Shown: positions 12,174 through 18,734, numbered from the stretch's first letter. The stretch: DNA of 24,838 bases from a virus (IMGVR_UViG_3300007734_000505:1-24838); one strand, 5' to 3'. Notes: a model not told the origin generated them from the letters alone. Made by a program: numbers and translations.

Positions 12174-12802
12174 TGCCACGGGTTGTCACCGCCTAAACCA
12201 TTCTGCACCTTGCGTAGTGCGCTGGTGCATCTACGATCTGCAGTAGATACTGCACACTCTAAAACGTGCGCTACTTGTTGCAAGGTCTGACCCTCGTGGT
12301 AGCGCATACGAAGTATGGTCTGGTCTTCTACTTCAAGATTTAAGTATGAACGCTTGACATCAATCAAGGTAGCAAGCAGGTTGCCACCTTCTGCTGGAAC
12401 GCTAGGTTTTTTAGGAGAGCCATCATTGATGAGGTTCTGAGCCTGTTCTAACACCGTATCATCAACTATAGATGCAATAACGTGTGGCAATACTTGTGCA
12501 ATCATAGCTGTATCGTAGAAGGCTTCATCACCTGTGCGATAGCCAGACTTGGCGGCCTTCTCTTTGCGAGCATAACGCTCAGCAGTACGCTTCATCTGCC
12601 AAGCTATACGCTTCTCATTGATAACACGTTGGACTGGATTAGGTTCATTAAGCATCTCATCAAACTGTTTGCCACGTGTTAATGCCCAAGCAAGGCACTC
12701 TTGCAGGACATCATCTCGTTCTACGTAGTTACGAAAGCGACGTGCTATTGCACTAGCAACGCTGGGTGCTATGTCGTAAATAGATTTATGTAGTTCAGTC
12801 AC
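12170..12802 (-). CDS. Sigma-factor-like protein (210 aa)
   Basis: The N-terminal part resembles sigma region 2 (SAIARRFRNYVERDDVLQEC, residues about 17-36). The C-terminal part has a region-4-type helix-turn-helix: EDQTILRMRYHEGQTLQQVA, then HVLECAVSTADRRCTSALRK (about 159-199). The middle is a charged helical linker. This order is that of an ECF-type or phage sigma homologue, which would direct RNA polymerase to phage late or middle promoters. It is co-transcribed with primase and nuclease genes. A DNA-binding regulator that borrowed the sigma fold is an alternative. Starts in an 8-nt overlap with the preceding gene. Confidence 0.7.
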   Translation of the reverse strand: MTELHKSIYDIAPSVASAIARRFRNYVERDDVLQECLAWALTRGKQFDEMLNEPNPVQRVINEKRIAWQMKRTAERYARKEKAAKSGYRTGDEAFYDTAMIAQVLPHVIASIVDDTVLEQAQNLINDGSPKKPSVPAEGGNLLATLIDVKRSYLNLEVEDQTILRMRYHEGQTLQQVAHVLECAVSTADRRCTSALRKVQNGLGGDNPWQ

Positions 12803-13184
12803 AGTCAGGTAGCACCAAATCTATAGTGTGTTGGATGTTGAGCAGTTTGATAGCAAGGAAATCTATGTAGTTACTAGCATCTGCTAGTTCTTCAACTAAT
12901 TCTCTAATAGTATCTGCGGTAGTAAAGGACTCAAACTTCTGTCCTTGTGCTATCGCATATTGCTCGTGTCCTACACCCTTAACACGCATAGCACGTAAAG
13001 ATGCAAAAGCCTCAATGAAAGAAGTTAAATCCTCAGTGCTTACACCCATTGCACGATAGCCAACAACAGCTAAGTGATCTACTAACGGGTTGGTATGGGC
13101 TTTATTATCAGTATCTCTTTGGACTTGTCTAGGTTCAGGACCTGAAAGCCCATATGCTGCAAAGTCTGTACCACTATGGTCCAT
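12795..13184 (-). CDS. MazG-like helical protein (129 aa)
   Basis: The C-terminal half has TIRELVEELADASNYIDF, in which ExxxEExxD-type acidic spacing matches the all-alpha NTP pyrophosphatase (MazG/dUTPase-like) signature. The N-terminal half is Gln/Asp-rich with a second helix (LTSFIEAFASLRAMRVKG). If enzymatic, it would hydrolyse nucleoside triphosphates to monophosphate plus pyrophosphate, cleaning the nucleotide pool or countering host alarm signals. The motif is only partial, so this is a moderate call. ATG 13184, with GGGTGAG upstream. Confidence 0.5.
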   Translation of the reverse strand: MDHSGTDFAAYGLSGPEPRQVQRDTDNKAHTNPLVDHLAVVGYRAMGVSTEDLTSFIEAFASLRAMRVKGVGHEQYAIAQGQKFESFTTADTIRELVEELADASNYIDFLAIKLLNIQHTIDLVLPDCD

Positions 13185-13190
13185 TCAGCA

Positions 13191-13841
13191 TCACTCACCC
13201 TTCTCACCTAGTAACAAAGCCCTCGTTGCATCTAAACCTTTGGCTAGATAGAAGTCATTGATGTCCATTGATGGGGGTAATGTTACTATTGTACTGTTAG
13301 GAACTTCTTGCGCGACACGCTTAGCAAACTCAGCGCCAGGGTTAGTGCCATCTTCTTTAATATCGTTATCACCAATAACAAATACAGTATCGTAACCAGT
13401 AAATAGCTTTGGAAAGTGTGGCTTCCAAGCTTGTACACCAGGTACACCCACTGCTGGTATACCTATGAGTCCAGATAGAACCACAGTATCTAGCTCGCCC
13501 TCGCATACTGCAATATAAGATGAGTCAATAGTGATATCACCTACGTTGTATAGGTGTGCCTTTTGCCCTGTTGGAGATCCATACTTTGGTTTGCCGTCAT
13601 CTAGTCTGCGGAACTTATACCCAACGCAAGAACCAGAAGCAGTAATGTAAGGAATAGAAAGCCAACCTTGGTGCATCTCGTGACCATTGATAGGATCTGT
13701 AACCGTACCCAACGAATACTGGCTGGCAATAACATCAGATATTCCACGTTCTTCTAGATAATTTAGAGCTTCCGCGCTTATGTTTCGACTGTAATGTTTG
13801 GCCGCTTCCGTCAATGATTTCGATTGCACGATTGAGGGCAT
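13191..13841 (-). CDS. TOPRIM catalytic part of DnaG-like primase
   Basis: I chose ATG 13841, with GGAG 7 nt upstream; a longer frame exists to 13877 but has no better signal. From this start (216 aa) the TOPRIM motifs are CEGELD (E114) and VIGDND (D158/D160), with GIPAVGVPGVQAWK between them and DINDFYL near the end. It synthesises RNA primers for phage replication. The zinc-finger half is in the overlapping upstream ORF (107 nt shared, other frame). Together they have the DnaG order of zinc finger then TOPRIM, so this is either two co-acting polypeptides or one protein joined by a +1 frameshift. Confidence 0.85.
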   Translation of the reverse strand: MPSIVQSKSLTEAAKHYSRNISAEALNYLEERGISDVIASQYSLGTVTDPINGHEMHQGWLSIPYITASGSCVGYKFRRLDDGKPKYGSPTGQKAHLYNVGDITIDSSYIAVCEGELDTVVLSGLIGIPAVGVPGVQAWKPHFPKLFTGYDTVFVIGDNDIKEDGTNPGAEFAKRVAQEVPNSTIVTLPPSMDINDFYLAKGLDATRALLLGEKGE

Positions 13842-14112
13842 CCTTAAACTCCAAATTCTCTTTGTGCATAACGACATCTACTGAACTGCCACCCTTACCG
13901 CAGGTGTGGCAGAAGTAGAGGTTGTCATACGTGTTCATTACAGCACTACGTCTGCTGTCTGTATGTATACAGCAACGAACTGCTGCTGACTTACCTTCTC
14001 TTACTTCGCCTCCATAGTAGGAAACGATTGCCCCTATGGGGATTGAAGTTGCATCAACGGAGTGCTTTCGTTTGGACGCTTTATGTATCCTGGACCAGTC
14101 TTGTGCTGGCAT
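13735..14112 (-). CDS. CHC2-type zinc-finger part of DnaG-like primase
   Basis: ATG 14112 with AAGGGG upstream; an alternative TTG at 14145 lacks a good SD. The zinc knuckle is C48-x-H50 with DSRRSA after it, then YFCHTCGKGGSSVD (C68/C71), the template-DNA-binding finger of bacterial-type primases. The helix EFKDALNRAIEIIDG follows, after which the frame diverges from the expected primase continuation and ends after 23 Lys/Arg/Ser-rich residues. The natural continuation (EAAKHYSRN, EALNYLEERGI) is found in the +1 frame, i.e. the TOPRIM ORF. It overlaps a small Cys/His ORF at its 5' end. Confidence 0.8.
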   Translation of the reverse strand: MPAQDWSRIHKASKRKHSVDATSIPIGAIVSYYGGEVREGKSAAVRCCIHTDSRRSAVMNTYDNLYFCHTCGKGGSSVDVVMHKENLEFKDALNRAIEIIDGSGQTLQSKHKRGSSKLSRRTWNI

Positions 14113-14213
14113 ACACACCCCTTTGCATCGCACTTGTCGTGCCAATGAGCTGCACGTTTCAGATGATTAGATTGATTCTCTTCTCCACCTTTAAGACAGT
14201 TCGGGCAAATCAT
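14034..14213 (-). CDS. Small Cys/His zinc-binding protein (59 aa)
   Basis: ATG 14213, with AGAGG upstream. It begins MICPNCLKGGEENQSNHLKR, then AAHWHDKCDAKGCVCQHKTG. C3/C6 and C28/C33/C35 with several His form a probable Zn site. The CxCQHKTG ending is a pattern I associate with small actinophage proteins encoded beside replication genes. Its 3' part is shared with the primase zinc-finger ORF in a different frame (79 nt with the start I chose), so the region is doubly coding if both are right. Confidence 0.6.
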   Translation of the reverse strand: MICPNCLKGGEENQSNHLKRAAHWHDKCDAKGCVCQHKTGPGYIKRPNESTPLMQLQSP

Positions 14214-14292
14214 CTTCGACCTCTTCTACTGCTGGTACAACTTCTGGTATTAGTATCTCTGTTGTTGTTATGTCACCTTCTGGTACTGGCAT
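14191..14292 (-). CDS. Tiny acidic peptide (33 aa)
   Basis: ATG in TAATG overlap with the resolvase-like gene, with AAAGGAG 8 nt upstream. The sequence, MPVPEGDITTTEILIPEVVP followed by AVEEVEDDLPELS, has no basic residue and is unlikely to fold alone. It could be an interaction tag or an SD-reinitiation element that couples translation to the next small zinc-protein gene, which it overlaps by 23 nt. Coding status is moderate. Confidence 0.45.
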   Translation of the reverse strand: MPVPEGDITTTEILIPEVVPAVEEVEDDLPELS

Positions 14293-14642
14293 TATTGTTT
14301 CTCCTTTAGGAATTGAGTTAAGTCTTGGATTACCCAAGCCTGATCTATTGAAGCGTTGCGACGCTTAACTACGACATAAGACAGAGGAACTTCCCCAAGA
14401 CCTCGTGCCTTTGCATAGTTAAGCGCCTCAACTTGTGCTTCTCTCCAGAACTCAGGCAGGGAAAGGGTCTGCCTGTTCTTGAGTTCTAAGATGTAGGTTT
14501 CTCCAGATATGATAACAACCATATCACCTTCATCTTTTGCCCCAGCTTTGGTCAGACGTTCTGCAATGACTCCAACTTTGCGGAACCATTTCATTACATC
14601 TGTCTCAAACTGAGAACCTTTGCGTCCGTTTTTATTCGCCAT
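14292..14642 (-). CDS. Holliday-junction-resolvase-like PD-(D/E)XK nuclease (116 aa)
   Basis: Starts MANKNGRKGSQFETDVMKWF. E13 sits in the first helix; D40 is in AKDEGDMVVI and E53-L-K55 in YILELKNRQ, the full PD-(D/E)XK pattern of archaeal-type Hjc and phage resolvase-like enzymes. It probably cuts four-way junctions or branched intermediates before packaging. The C-terminal part, with a conserved-looking PEFWREAQVEALNYAK helix, also fits this family. It overlaps the upstream gene by 11 nt and ends in TAATG. Confidence 0.75.
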   Translation of the reverse strand: MANKNGRKGSQFETDVMKWFRKVGVIAERLTKAGAKDEGDMVVIISGETYILELKNRQTLSLPEFWREAQVEALNYAKARGLGEVPLSYVVVKRRNASIDQAWVIQDLTQFLKEKQ

Positions 14643-15147
14643 TAAATGTTAAACTCTCCATAGAATTAAGGTATGTAACTGGTACATACCAAGTCCTATC
14701 ATTATATCTCCACTCTTCACGCTTGCATTCGGAGCCAAGTTTCCATCCAATAGCTTTATATTCAGGGCCTTTCCAATCAGGTCCAACCCTTCGTGTCTTA
14801 TGGCATAGACCATCAGACATTAATACATATACAAGATTATCGTTATCTCTAGATGAGTAACGCATTCCTCTTACTGGTGGAAATGAGTAACGAATTTCTC
14901 CAAATCCTGGAATGTCCAATTCTGATTTCCATTTATTGTAGTGTGGAGTGAAGTCATACTTACCGACCATACGTGCGAATGCAAGTTCCGATCCTGCACA
15001 CACAACGTGTTGCCACATTTCCCATAGGTCGCCCTCTGAGTAATTAACATTCTTTGTTGGGTCAGCAAAATATGGCTTCTGTCTTTGGTATCCGACTTCG
15101 ACACAGATAGCTTCCTCTTCTGTTGTTAGAGCGTAATTAGATAGCAC
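14632..15147 (-). CDS. Nuclease-like conserved phage protein (171 aa)
   Basis: GTG 15147 has GGAGAG 8 nt upstream and overlaps the preceding gene by 11 nt; the longer frame to 15204 would overlap by 68 nt and begins at a non-SD site. The motif AGSELAFARMVGKYDF, followed by KSELDIPGFGEIRYS (D78, E84-x-R86), resembles a PD-(D/E)XK core, then a strand-helix GPEYKAIGWKLGSECKREEW. It matches a family I recognise from many phages as a putative endonuclease without proven activity. It could act on DNA during replication or as a host-genome nuclease. Confidence 0.6.
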   Translation of the reverse strand: MLSNYALTTEEEAICVEVGYQRQKPYFADPTKNVNYSEGDLWEMWQHVVCAGSELAFARMVGKYDFTPHYNKWKSELDIPGFGEIRYSFPPVRGMRYSSRDNDNLVYVLMSDGLCHKTRRVGPDWKGPEYKAIGWKLGSECKREEWRYNDRTWYVPVTYLNSMESLTFNGE

Positions 15148-15982
15148 CGTACGTACTCTCCTCGCTGTTGCTACGCAGGTAGGCCCTACCTTGCGCATCA
15201 TCATCGCCTATCTGACAAGAACCAAAGTCTACAAATAGAGATGCCCATTGTGAAGCATCTGCATAGTGTGGACCAAAACGATTCTTGACTGATGCTATCC
15301 GAAGCAGGCCCTGTGAAGGATCATACCCAAGCGTAAGGATAAGAGCTGGTAGTTGACTCACCTTTCCGTGAATAGCACGTCTAGGTGGTGGCATCATAGG
15401 AGAACCATACTCGCTCTGTTCGCTTACGTGATGGAGTACAAGCACACAAGCCTCAGTCTTACGTGCCATATCGTGCAACTCCATCATAATTGCACGAAGT
15501 CCAGCCCATTCATTATCTGTCTCTGCTGCCACATTCATTAGGTTGTCTATGATAATCAACTCTGGCATCACACCATAGAGTTCTACATAGGCTTTAATCT
15601 CCATCTCAATATCATCAAGAGACGGACTGGAGTCAAAGACCCACTGAATATGAGAAGCTTTAGTTAAATAAGAATCGTAGTGGCGCTGACTTTTATTGAT
15701 GTTACTTTCGACAGTCACTTGTGTGTGACCTGAAAGATGAGCAGCAGCACGAATCATTACTGTTGCTGTGTCTGTATCAGCAGAAAAGAATAACGTTGGA
15801 ACTCGTGCTTTGATTGCGTATATCAATGCGAACATTGACTTACCAGCATTAGGTGCAGCAGCGACCATACAGACTTGGCCTCGACGGAACTTGACAGAGT
15901 GCTTAACTAGATTTTTCCACACGTCAGGTAGTGGTGTGGCTTTGGTAGTCACACCGCCCCAAGCACGGGAAAGATTAAGCAC
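15137..15982 (-). CDS. RecA/DnaB-type ATPase (replicative helicase-like)
   Basis: 281 residues. GTG start at 15982 in an 8-nt overlap, with AGGAG upstream. Walker A is AAPNAGKS (residues about 42-49) and Walker B LIIIDN (142-147), followed by VLVLHHVSE (180-188) and a C-terminal strand with a likely Arg finger (NRFGPH). The fold is that of the RecA/DnaB hexamer core. Lacking the DnaB N-terminal domain, it could be a compact replicative helicase or a RecA-like accessory ATPase. It is encoded between WhiB and the nuclease/primase genes, which favours a replication role. Confidence 0.8.
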   Translation of the reverse strand: MLNLSRAWGGVTTKATPLPDVWKNLVKHSVKFRRGQVCMVAAAPNAGKSMFALIYAIKARVPTLFFSADTDTATVMIRAAAHLSGHTQVTVESNINKSQRHYDSYLTKASHIQWVFDSSPSLDDIEMEIKAYVELYGVMPELIIIDNLMNVAAETDNEWAGLRAIMMELHDMARKTEACVLVLHHVSEQSEYGSPMMPPPRRAIHGKVSQLPALILTLGYDPSQGLLRIASVKNRFGPHYADASQWASLFVDFGSCQIGDDDAQGRAYLRSNSEESTYGAI

Positions 15983-16244
15983 TCTTCTCCTCTTCCAATT
16001 TTATTCGTCGTTGATTGCGTATCTGCCTTCGCTCACTATCGGTAAGACCGCCCCAGATTCCAAAACGTTCCTTACGGATGCCCCACTCAGCACATTCAAC
16101 GATGTGTTGACAGCCACGACATATTGATTTTGCTGATGCAATGCTCAGACGTACAAGCTTGCCTTCGTTTTCCTTTTCAGGAAAGAAAAGATCTCCACCT
16201 ACCTGAGCACATAAAGGAACCTCAAACTCGTGTGGTTCCCGCAT
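15975..16244 (-). CDS. WhiB-like [4Fe-4S] transcription regulator
   Basis: 89 residues. Cys at 12, 42, 45 and 51, in CRGCQHIVEC spacing, bind an [4Fe-4S] cluster in WhiB-like proteins. GIWGG (62-66) forms the conserved beta-turn, and the C-terminal Arg/Lys-rich segment (RRQIRNQRRIK) is the DNA-binding part. Wbl proteins bind the housekeeping sigma factor region 4 and are almost confined to Actinobacteria and their phages, so this gene is the best evidence for the host. In phages they can modify host transcription or block superinfection. Here it is part of the leftward replication operon. Confidence 0.93.
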   Translation of the reverse strand: MREPHEFEVPLCAQVGGDLFFPEKENEGKLVRLSIASAKSICRGCQHIVECAEWGIRKERFGIWGGLTDSERRQIRNQRRIKLEEEKSA

Positions 16245-16247
16245 TCT

Positions 16248-16622
16248 TTAAGCCCAGATAGTTGCGCACTTATCTACTGCACCCTTTGGTGCAGCACACA
16301 TCCAACCCTTCCAAGGGCCACGAGCAGAAGTACCTGTACGGAAACTCATCACACCGTGCTTACAGCTTGGTGCTTGTCCTTCAACAACAGCAGGTGCAGC
16401 AACAGGTGGTGTTTCAAATTGTTTTGTAATTGATTCAACAGTAGGTGCTGATGCTTTGCCACCATTAAGTTCAGCATCTGTTGACTTAATAAGAGAAGAC
16501 ACCATTGATAGATCGGTAAGACCTGTCTCTAGTTCTTTAATGTCACTTGCATAGAGATTGATAAGAGTTCCATTGCTTGTCTTGAAATTTACTTGGAACT
16601 TTGTGTTTTCGTTTGCAGCCAT
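16248..16622 (-). CDS. Possible ssDNA-associated protein with C-terminal Cys/His motif (124 aa)
   Basis: The N-terminal half is a beta-strand-rich unit (KFQVNFKTSNGTLINLYA), followed by a helix and a Pro/Ala linker. The C-terminal module carries C87-x-H89 in APSCKHGVMSFRTG, then PWKGWMCAAPKGAVDKCATIW (C109 and C119). This CxHG..RxG..PWKGxMC arrangement recurs in actinophage proteins encoded beside RecB-like nucleases and helicases. I regard it as a zinc-binding domain. A role in coating or sensing ssDNA is inferred from that company and is not shown by the sequence. Confidence 0.55.
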   Translation of the reverse strand: MAANENTKFQVNFKTSNGTLINLYASDIKELETGLTDLSMVSSLIKSTDAELNGGKASAPTVESITKQFETPPVAAPAVVEGQAPSCKHGVMSFRTGTSARGPWKGWMCAAPKGAVDKCATIWA

Positions 16623-17594
16623 TTACTTTCCTCCAGATTGTTTGATTGTTAACCGTAATGAATCTGCACCCTGCTTAGTCGGTACGAAACCAAGTTTAGC
16701 AAGCACTTCATCTTTATCTACTGACGTCACTCCAGCTACCTTGTTCCATCGAACTTGGATACCTGTATCTGTAACGCCAGCAATTCCCTCAAGGGAAGAC
16801 TTTAGTGATTCTTTCTGACTTGTCAAGTTTTTAATTTGCTCGTCTATTTGTAAGTATTTCATTGCATTAATGGAAGCATCTCTATCCTGTATTAATACTT
16901 CTTCACTAGCTATACGTTCTTTTTTTAGACCAACGCATCCTAACTGCCCACTTGCGTCATAGAACTTGCAATAGAATTTGCAGTAGTTTTCTTCACGCTC
17001 TGGTTCTGGTGCTACCTCTGATGCCTTGACAGCTTCTAGCCAGCTCAGTGCTTCAAGTGCCATTGCTTCGTTGTAATCTTCTGTATGCACCTTGACATCT
17101 CGCTCATCACCATCACGTGCGATAGCAACTAGAGATACACGTTTGATATCGTATCCATTCTTGGCCAATAAATAACCATAGGTTTGTACCTGCCAGCGTT
17201 GTTGTGTTGATGGGAAGTATGAAAGATTCTTTACCTTACTTGTCTTCCAGTCAATGACATCACCAGTACTAGGTACAAAACAGTCAATGTGCGCTTTCAT
17301 TCCATTGTATTCAGCTTCAACTTCAACTAATACATCTGGATTATCAGCTAATGCTCTTTCAATTTCTGCGTGGATAGCAGTACCCATAATGGCTGCTAGT
17401 TTTAATTCGTTATCGTTAGTCTCTGGTTGGTTGTTAAGTCGGTACCACACCTTACGCCGACAACCACCTACCTCTGATGGACCAATCTGTACTTGCGTAG
17501 AACGTGAACGCTTAGCATCGCCTGCACGTAGTGCATCAAGTAGTAGTTCTTTTGGATCAGTAATACTCACTTCTTGTATTTCCAATCTACCCAT
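16623..17594 (-). CDS. RecB/Cas4-like exonuclease with Fe-S cysteines
   Basis: 323 residues. The order C45 (GGCRRKVWYRL), H75 (GTAIHAEIE), D104 (AHIDCF), D115-W-K117 (DVIDWKTSK) and Q135-x3-Y139 (QVQTYGYLL) is the Cas4/AddB/RecB nuclease signature. C205, C209 and C220, together with C45, could form a [4Fe-4S] cluster. It probably trims or degrades DNA ends in phage recombination or replication. The C-terminal third is helical with coiled-coil character. Start ATG 17594 overlaps the previous tiny ORF by 60 nt without a strong SD. Confidence 0.82.
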   Translation of the reverse strand: MGRLEIQEVSITDPKELLLDALRAGDAKRSRSTQVQIGPSEVGGCRRKVWYRLNNQPETNDNELKLAAIMGTAIHAEIERALADNPDVLVEVEAEYNGMKAHIDCFVPSTGDVIDWKTSKVKNLSYFPSTQQRWQVQTYGYLLAKNGYDIKRVSLVAIARDGDERDVKVHTEDYNEAMALEALSWLEAVKASEVAPEPEREENYCKFYCKFYDASGQLGCVGLKKERIASEEVLIQDRDASINAMKYLQIDEQIKNLTSQKESLKSSLEGIAGVTDTGIQVRWNKVAGVTSVDKDEVLAKLGFVPTKQGADSLRLTIKQSGGK

Positions 17595-17653
17595 AAATCA
17601 AATGCTCTGCCAACTACTATTCCAATGATAAGACCTAATAAAAATGTTGTCAT
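17567..17653 (-). CDS. Tiny single-span membrane protein (28 aa)
   Basis: ATG in ATGA overlap with the upstream gene. A single hydrophobic helix, TTFLLGLIIGIVVGRAF (residues 2-18), is followed by a basic Lys tail (WKYKK), so the C-terminus is predicted to be cytoplasmic. Its 3' end is inside the nuclease gene. It could be a genuine mini-membrane protein or only a coupling element for the nuclease. Confidence 0.45.
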   Translation of the reverse strand: MTTFLLGLIIGIVVGRAFDLWVDWKYKK

Positions 17654-17811
17654 ACTCTGAATGCTCCAGCTTCTTCTGCTTGTTTGTGCAACAAGAAAGC
17701 AAGTCTACACGCTTTCCACCCTTGTTCGAACCAGTAATGTGCAGCGTATTCACCTGTTGCCATTACTTCTTTGAACTCTGGTTTTACATAATCAAATGTA
17801 TTGAACTCCAT
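17650..17811 (-). CDS. Hypothetical protein (53 aa)
   Basis: ATG 17811, with AGGAGG 4 nt upstream. Its 3' end overlaps the next ORF by ATGA. The sequence, MEFNTFDYVKPEFKEVMATG then EYAAHYWFEQGWKACRLAF and a Gln/Glu-rich helix, looks alpha-helical and slightly acidic with a few aromatics. No family recognised. It lies between the Ntn-hydrolase and nuclease genes in the leftward operon. Confidence 0.6.
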   Translation of the reverse strand: MEFNTFDYVKPEFKEVMATGEYAAHYWFEQGWKACRLAFLLHKQAEEAGAFRV

Positions 17812-17819
17812 AGCTCCTC

Positions 17820-18377
17820 CTAGAACCGTTCCTGTACCACCAACTGTAAAGGCTTACCAGTATTGGAGTCAAGGACTGAAGCAATCTCTACTGCTTTACG
17901 GGCGTGTCGCTTAGCATAGGTTAAGTCCATATCAGGCTTGACAATTGAATACAGGTAGCCAAGAGCAAGCTGACCACCAGAACCAATGCCATACGCTCCG
18001 TGATTTGCTTGGAAAAAAGAGAGATCACAAGCAATACGAAAGATATTACCGTTAAAAGCAATGAGATAATCGAAGCCATCATCTTTGTCCACCTTGTTGT
18101 AGTCGTAGTTGTTGTCGGTAAATGCTTGGGTAATACTGGGGATGATTTTCTTTCCCATAAATTGTGCTGGGTCTTCACCTTTGTAGATTGGTGGCTTCCA
18201 GTTATAGGCAAGGATATCTCCTGGTCGTGTATCACCTGAGATACCTAATAGATACTTACCAACCTCAACGATTTTAGGTGTACTAGTTGCTAGGGTTACA
18301 AGGTTATCTTCTGTAATCTGTGAGTCAGCTACTAGAACCGCGTAATCAATACCTTCAAGCGCTGCGATTGTTGTCAT
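17820..18377 (-). CDS. Ntn-hydrolase related to HslV / proteasome beta
   Basis: 185 residues starting MTTIAALEGI, the T-T-I opening of HslV and proteasome beta subunits. After Met removal Thr2 would be the N-terminal nucleophile. D18 (VADSQ), K35 (TPKIVEVG) and S133 (IGSGGQLALG) align in order with the Asp17, Lys33 and Ser129-type residues of the family. Later helices fit the sandwich fold. It would be an intracellular threonine peptidase, possibly forming rings; its substrate and any ATPase partner are unknown. It is the first gene of the leftward replication operon, directly after a strong TATAAT box. A proteolytically inactive decoy that joins host proteasomes is an alternative. Confidence 0.7.
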   Translation of the reverse strand: MTTIAALEGIDYAVLVADSQITEDNLVTLATSTPKIVEVGKYLLGISGDTRPGDILAYNWKPPIYKGEDPAQFMGKKIIPSITQAFTDNNYDYNKVDKDDGFDYLIAFNGNIFRIACDLSFFQANHGAYGIGSGGQLALGYLYSIVKPDMDLTYAKRHARKAVEIASVLDSNTGKPLQLVVQERF

Positions 18378-18400
18378 AAACCAAGCCTATCAGCAACGGC

Positions 18401-18446
18401 GTGTCGCTGGTCACACGACACAAGGGCAGAGTTATTATATTGTATG
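18401..18446. promoter_or_regulatory. Divergent promoter region with shared -10 and a dyad
   Basis: Minus-strand TATAAT (18439-18434) lies about 57 nt before the Ntn-hydrolase start, with only a poor -35. On the plus strand TATTAT (18433-18438), with GTCACA 17 bp upstream (18410-18415), would start transcription almost at the ATG at 18444. The dyad GTGTCG-N9-CGACAC (18401-18421) overlaps the plus -35. One regulator here could switch both directions. Confidence 0.45.
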
Positions 18447-18680
18447 CAATTTCGCTTACCCAGACTGTCTGTATTTAAGATCTGGAATGCCATTCCTAAG
18501 CCTTTCGGGGCCGATTTGCGGGGTTTAGGACCTATTCACGTATGTACCTGTGGGTCGCAGGTTTTTCAGGTTATGGCGAGCTTTGAAGATTCTGAGATAG
18601 TTTGGTGGTTCCTTGATGGAACCTGCGTTAGTTGTGGAAACTTAGTCACAGTTCCTTGTCCTGCCGATAAAATGGCATAA
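18444..18680 (+). CDS. Zinc-ribbon protein on the opposite strand (78 aa)
   Basis: The only plus-strand gene right of 11.4 kb. The N-terminus is basic, MQFRLPRLSVFKIWNAI. C34/C36 (CTCGSQVF) and C61/C64 (TCVSCGNLV), plus C72 (PCP), form a zinc ribbon, separated by an acidic aromatic strand, ASFEDSEIVWWFLDG. The CxCG..F..FED..WWxLDGxCxxCGN..PCP pattern is familiar from actinophage proteins of unknown role. No SD precedes the ATG, and the predicted -10 is so near that the message may be leaderless. It ends just before a terminator that faces the other way. Confidence 0.75.
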   Translation: MQFRLPRLSVFKIWNAIPKPFGADLRGLGPIHVCTCGSQVFQVMASFEDSEIVWWFLDGTCVSCGNLVTVPCPADKMA

Positions 18681-18682
18681 AA

Positions 18683-18712
18683 AAAGAAGCCCACTCCCCG
18701 TAGGGAGTGAGC
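18683..18712 (-). terminator. Intrinsic terminator ending the leftward tail/lysis transcript
   Basis: On the minus strand the stem CACTCCC / GGGAGTG (18692-18698 and 18703-18709, loop CGTA) is followed by CTTCTTTTTTTAT. On the plus strand it is followed by no T-run. It lies just after the holin-like gene and so should separate lysis/tail from replication genes. Confidence 0.85.
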
Positions 18713-18734
18713 CTCTTCGCCTCGCAGTTACTTC

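Noticed and set aside
14028-14309. Plus-strand 93-codon frame
   Set aside because: Antisense to well-supported small genes and primase; the Leu/Ser-rich product is typical of a shadow frame and has no SD.
18444-18680. Placement of the zinc-ribbon gene in the leftward operon
   Set aside because: Its minus strand has no comparable frame and the plus-strand Cys pattern is clear, so it is truly opposite in direction.
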